Below, piece by piece: positions 63,392 through 64,000 of a DNA stretch of 64,000 nucleotides. The stretch is from positions 248,001 to 312,000 of the forward strand of contig NZ_JBPDIH010000004.1 of NCBI RefSeq assembly GCF_052030545.1, read 5' to 3'. A program made the translations under genes and the position numbers. Position 1 is the stretch's first letter; every line of letters begins with the position of its first letter. This DNA comes from CANMXU01 sp052030545 (GTDB lineage Bacteria; Pseudomonadota; Gammaproteobacteria; Enterobacterales; Alteromonadaceae). The notes under the pieces were generated by a model. That model had not been told where the DNA came from, did no database searches, and saw only the letters and a list, made by a program, of their open reading frames with translations.

Positions 63392-64000
63392 ATGAGCACT
63401 AATTCATTAGCAAAAGAGAAGATTAAAATATTATTACTTGAAGGCGTGCACCAAAGTGCCGTTGAAGAGTTAAAAGCTCAAGGGTATACCAGTATTGAAT
63501 ACCTTAAAACTTCCCTTGCTGAAGACGAGCTAATTGAAAAAATCGCCAACGTGCATTTTGTTGGCATTCGCTCACGCTCACAATTAAATGAAAACGTGAT
63601 CAAACATGCTAAAAAGCTAGTGGCAATTGGCTGTTTTTGTATTGGTACTAATCAGGTTGATTTAAAAGCGGCACAAATTGCCGGTGTTCCTGTTTTTAAC
63701 GCACCATTTTCAAATACCCGCTCGGTAGCTGAATTAGTGTTAGGTGAAGCATTATTATTGTTACGTGGCATTCCACAAAAAAGTGCACAAGCGCATCGTG
63801 GTGTTTGGAACAAATCTGCTGTTGGCTCTGTTGAAGCGCGTGGCAAAACTTTAGGTATTATTGGTTACGGCCATATTGGTACTCAGCTAGGTATTATTGC
63901 TGAAACCTTAGGTATGCGTGTACGTTTTTACGATATAGAAACCAAATTACCCTTAGGCAACGCTAGCCAAAGCTCGACTCTGAATGCGCTACTTGAAGAA
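63392..64000 (+). CDS. serA: D-3-phosphoglycerate dehydrogenase SerA (5' part)
   Basis: First enzyme of serine biosynthesis. The reading frame is open from ATG 63392 to the window end, 203 of about 410 codons. KILLLEGVHQSAVEELKAQG, FVGIRSRSQLNENVI, KLVAIGCFCIGTNQVDL, APFSNTRSVAELVLGE, and the NAD motif GIIGYGHIGTQLG are all present. The catalytic and ACT domains lie outside. An inverted TTATAGT-CAA-ACTATAG sits about 55 bases upstream. Confidence 0.95.
   Translation, partial: MSTNSLAKEKIKILLLEGVHQSAVEELKAQGYTSIEYLKTSLAEDELIEKIANVHFVGIRSRSQLNENVIKHAKKLVAIGCFCIGTNQVDLKAAQIAGVPVFNAPFSNTRSVAELVLGEALLLLRGIPQKSAQAHRGVWNKSAVGSVEARGKTLGIIGYGHIGTQLGIIAETLGMRVRFYDIETKLPLGNASQSSTLNALLEE

Overview
The window looks like one scaffold segment from a marine gammaproteobacterium, most likely Alteromonadales and probably Colwelliaceae (Colwellia/Thalassotalea type). 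This rests on AT-rich coding, the fadIJ pair with a FadR-like operator, a sigma/DUF3379 pair, an rpiA-serA neighbourhood and abundant CTGAGC/TTGTCGAAGG extragenic repeats. The genus is an inference. A run of 89 N (18103-18191) shows the sequence is a scaffold with one gap.

Layout. 1-3149: fatty-acid oxidation genes fadI-fadJ (minus strand; fadJ runs off the left edge). 3502-10505: a complete MoxR/Bat-type operon (MoxR ATPase, DUF58, DUF4381, two von Willebrand A proteins of which the second is a BatB-BatC fusion, BatD). 10745-11966: an ECF-like sigma factor overlapping a DUF3379 membrane partner. 12148-15083: putP and a degenerate-EAL/HDOD protein. 15183-59672: about 44 kb in which every gene is on the minus strand. 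From 3' to 5' it holds galE, a DHH phosphoesterase, cysC, an SLC13 permease, cysN, a four-helix-bundle gene inserted between cysN and cysD, cysD, pgi, galU, ugd, manB, manC, rmlB, then an AT-rich variable core (two family-4 glycosyltransferases, two heparinase II/III-fold proteins, a two-domain dehydrogenase/oxidoreductase, a Gfo/Idh/MocA oxidoreductase, Wzx-like and Wzy-like membrane proteins), then wecC, wecB, a WecA-like initiating transferase and wzz. An accessory island follows (48990-54171) with two toxin-antitoxin pairs, a GIY-YIG nuclease, a PEP-CTERM lamin-tail protein and dense repeats. Two tandem large SLBB/Wza-type export proteins close the block. 60136-64000: a POT peptide transporter, fau, rpiA and the start of serA.

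How it fits together. The minus-strand block is a Wzx/Wzy-type surface polysaccharide locus. Its precursor genes can supply UDP-Glc, UDP-GlcA, UDP-Gal, GDP-Man, UDP-ManNAc/ManNAcA and dTDP-4-keto-6-deoxyglucose. The WecA-like enzyme would start the repeat unit on undecaprenyl phosphate, and Wzx, Wzy, Wzz and the SLBB proteins would flip, polymerise, set length and export. The heparinase-fold proteins fit a uronate-containing product. The sulfate-activation genes beside it leave sulfation open, but no sulfotransferase is present here.

The most unusual observation is in manC. A dispersed 26-bp extragenic repeat has been inserted in frame and tandemly amplified (45-bp period, six full copies and a partial seventh), adding about 100 residues to the enzyme. 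The same repeat family fills most intergenic spaces between 17.9 and 54 kb and supplies the stop codons of two genes. A second repeat type, a heptad array, flanks the four-helix-bundle gene in inverted orientation.
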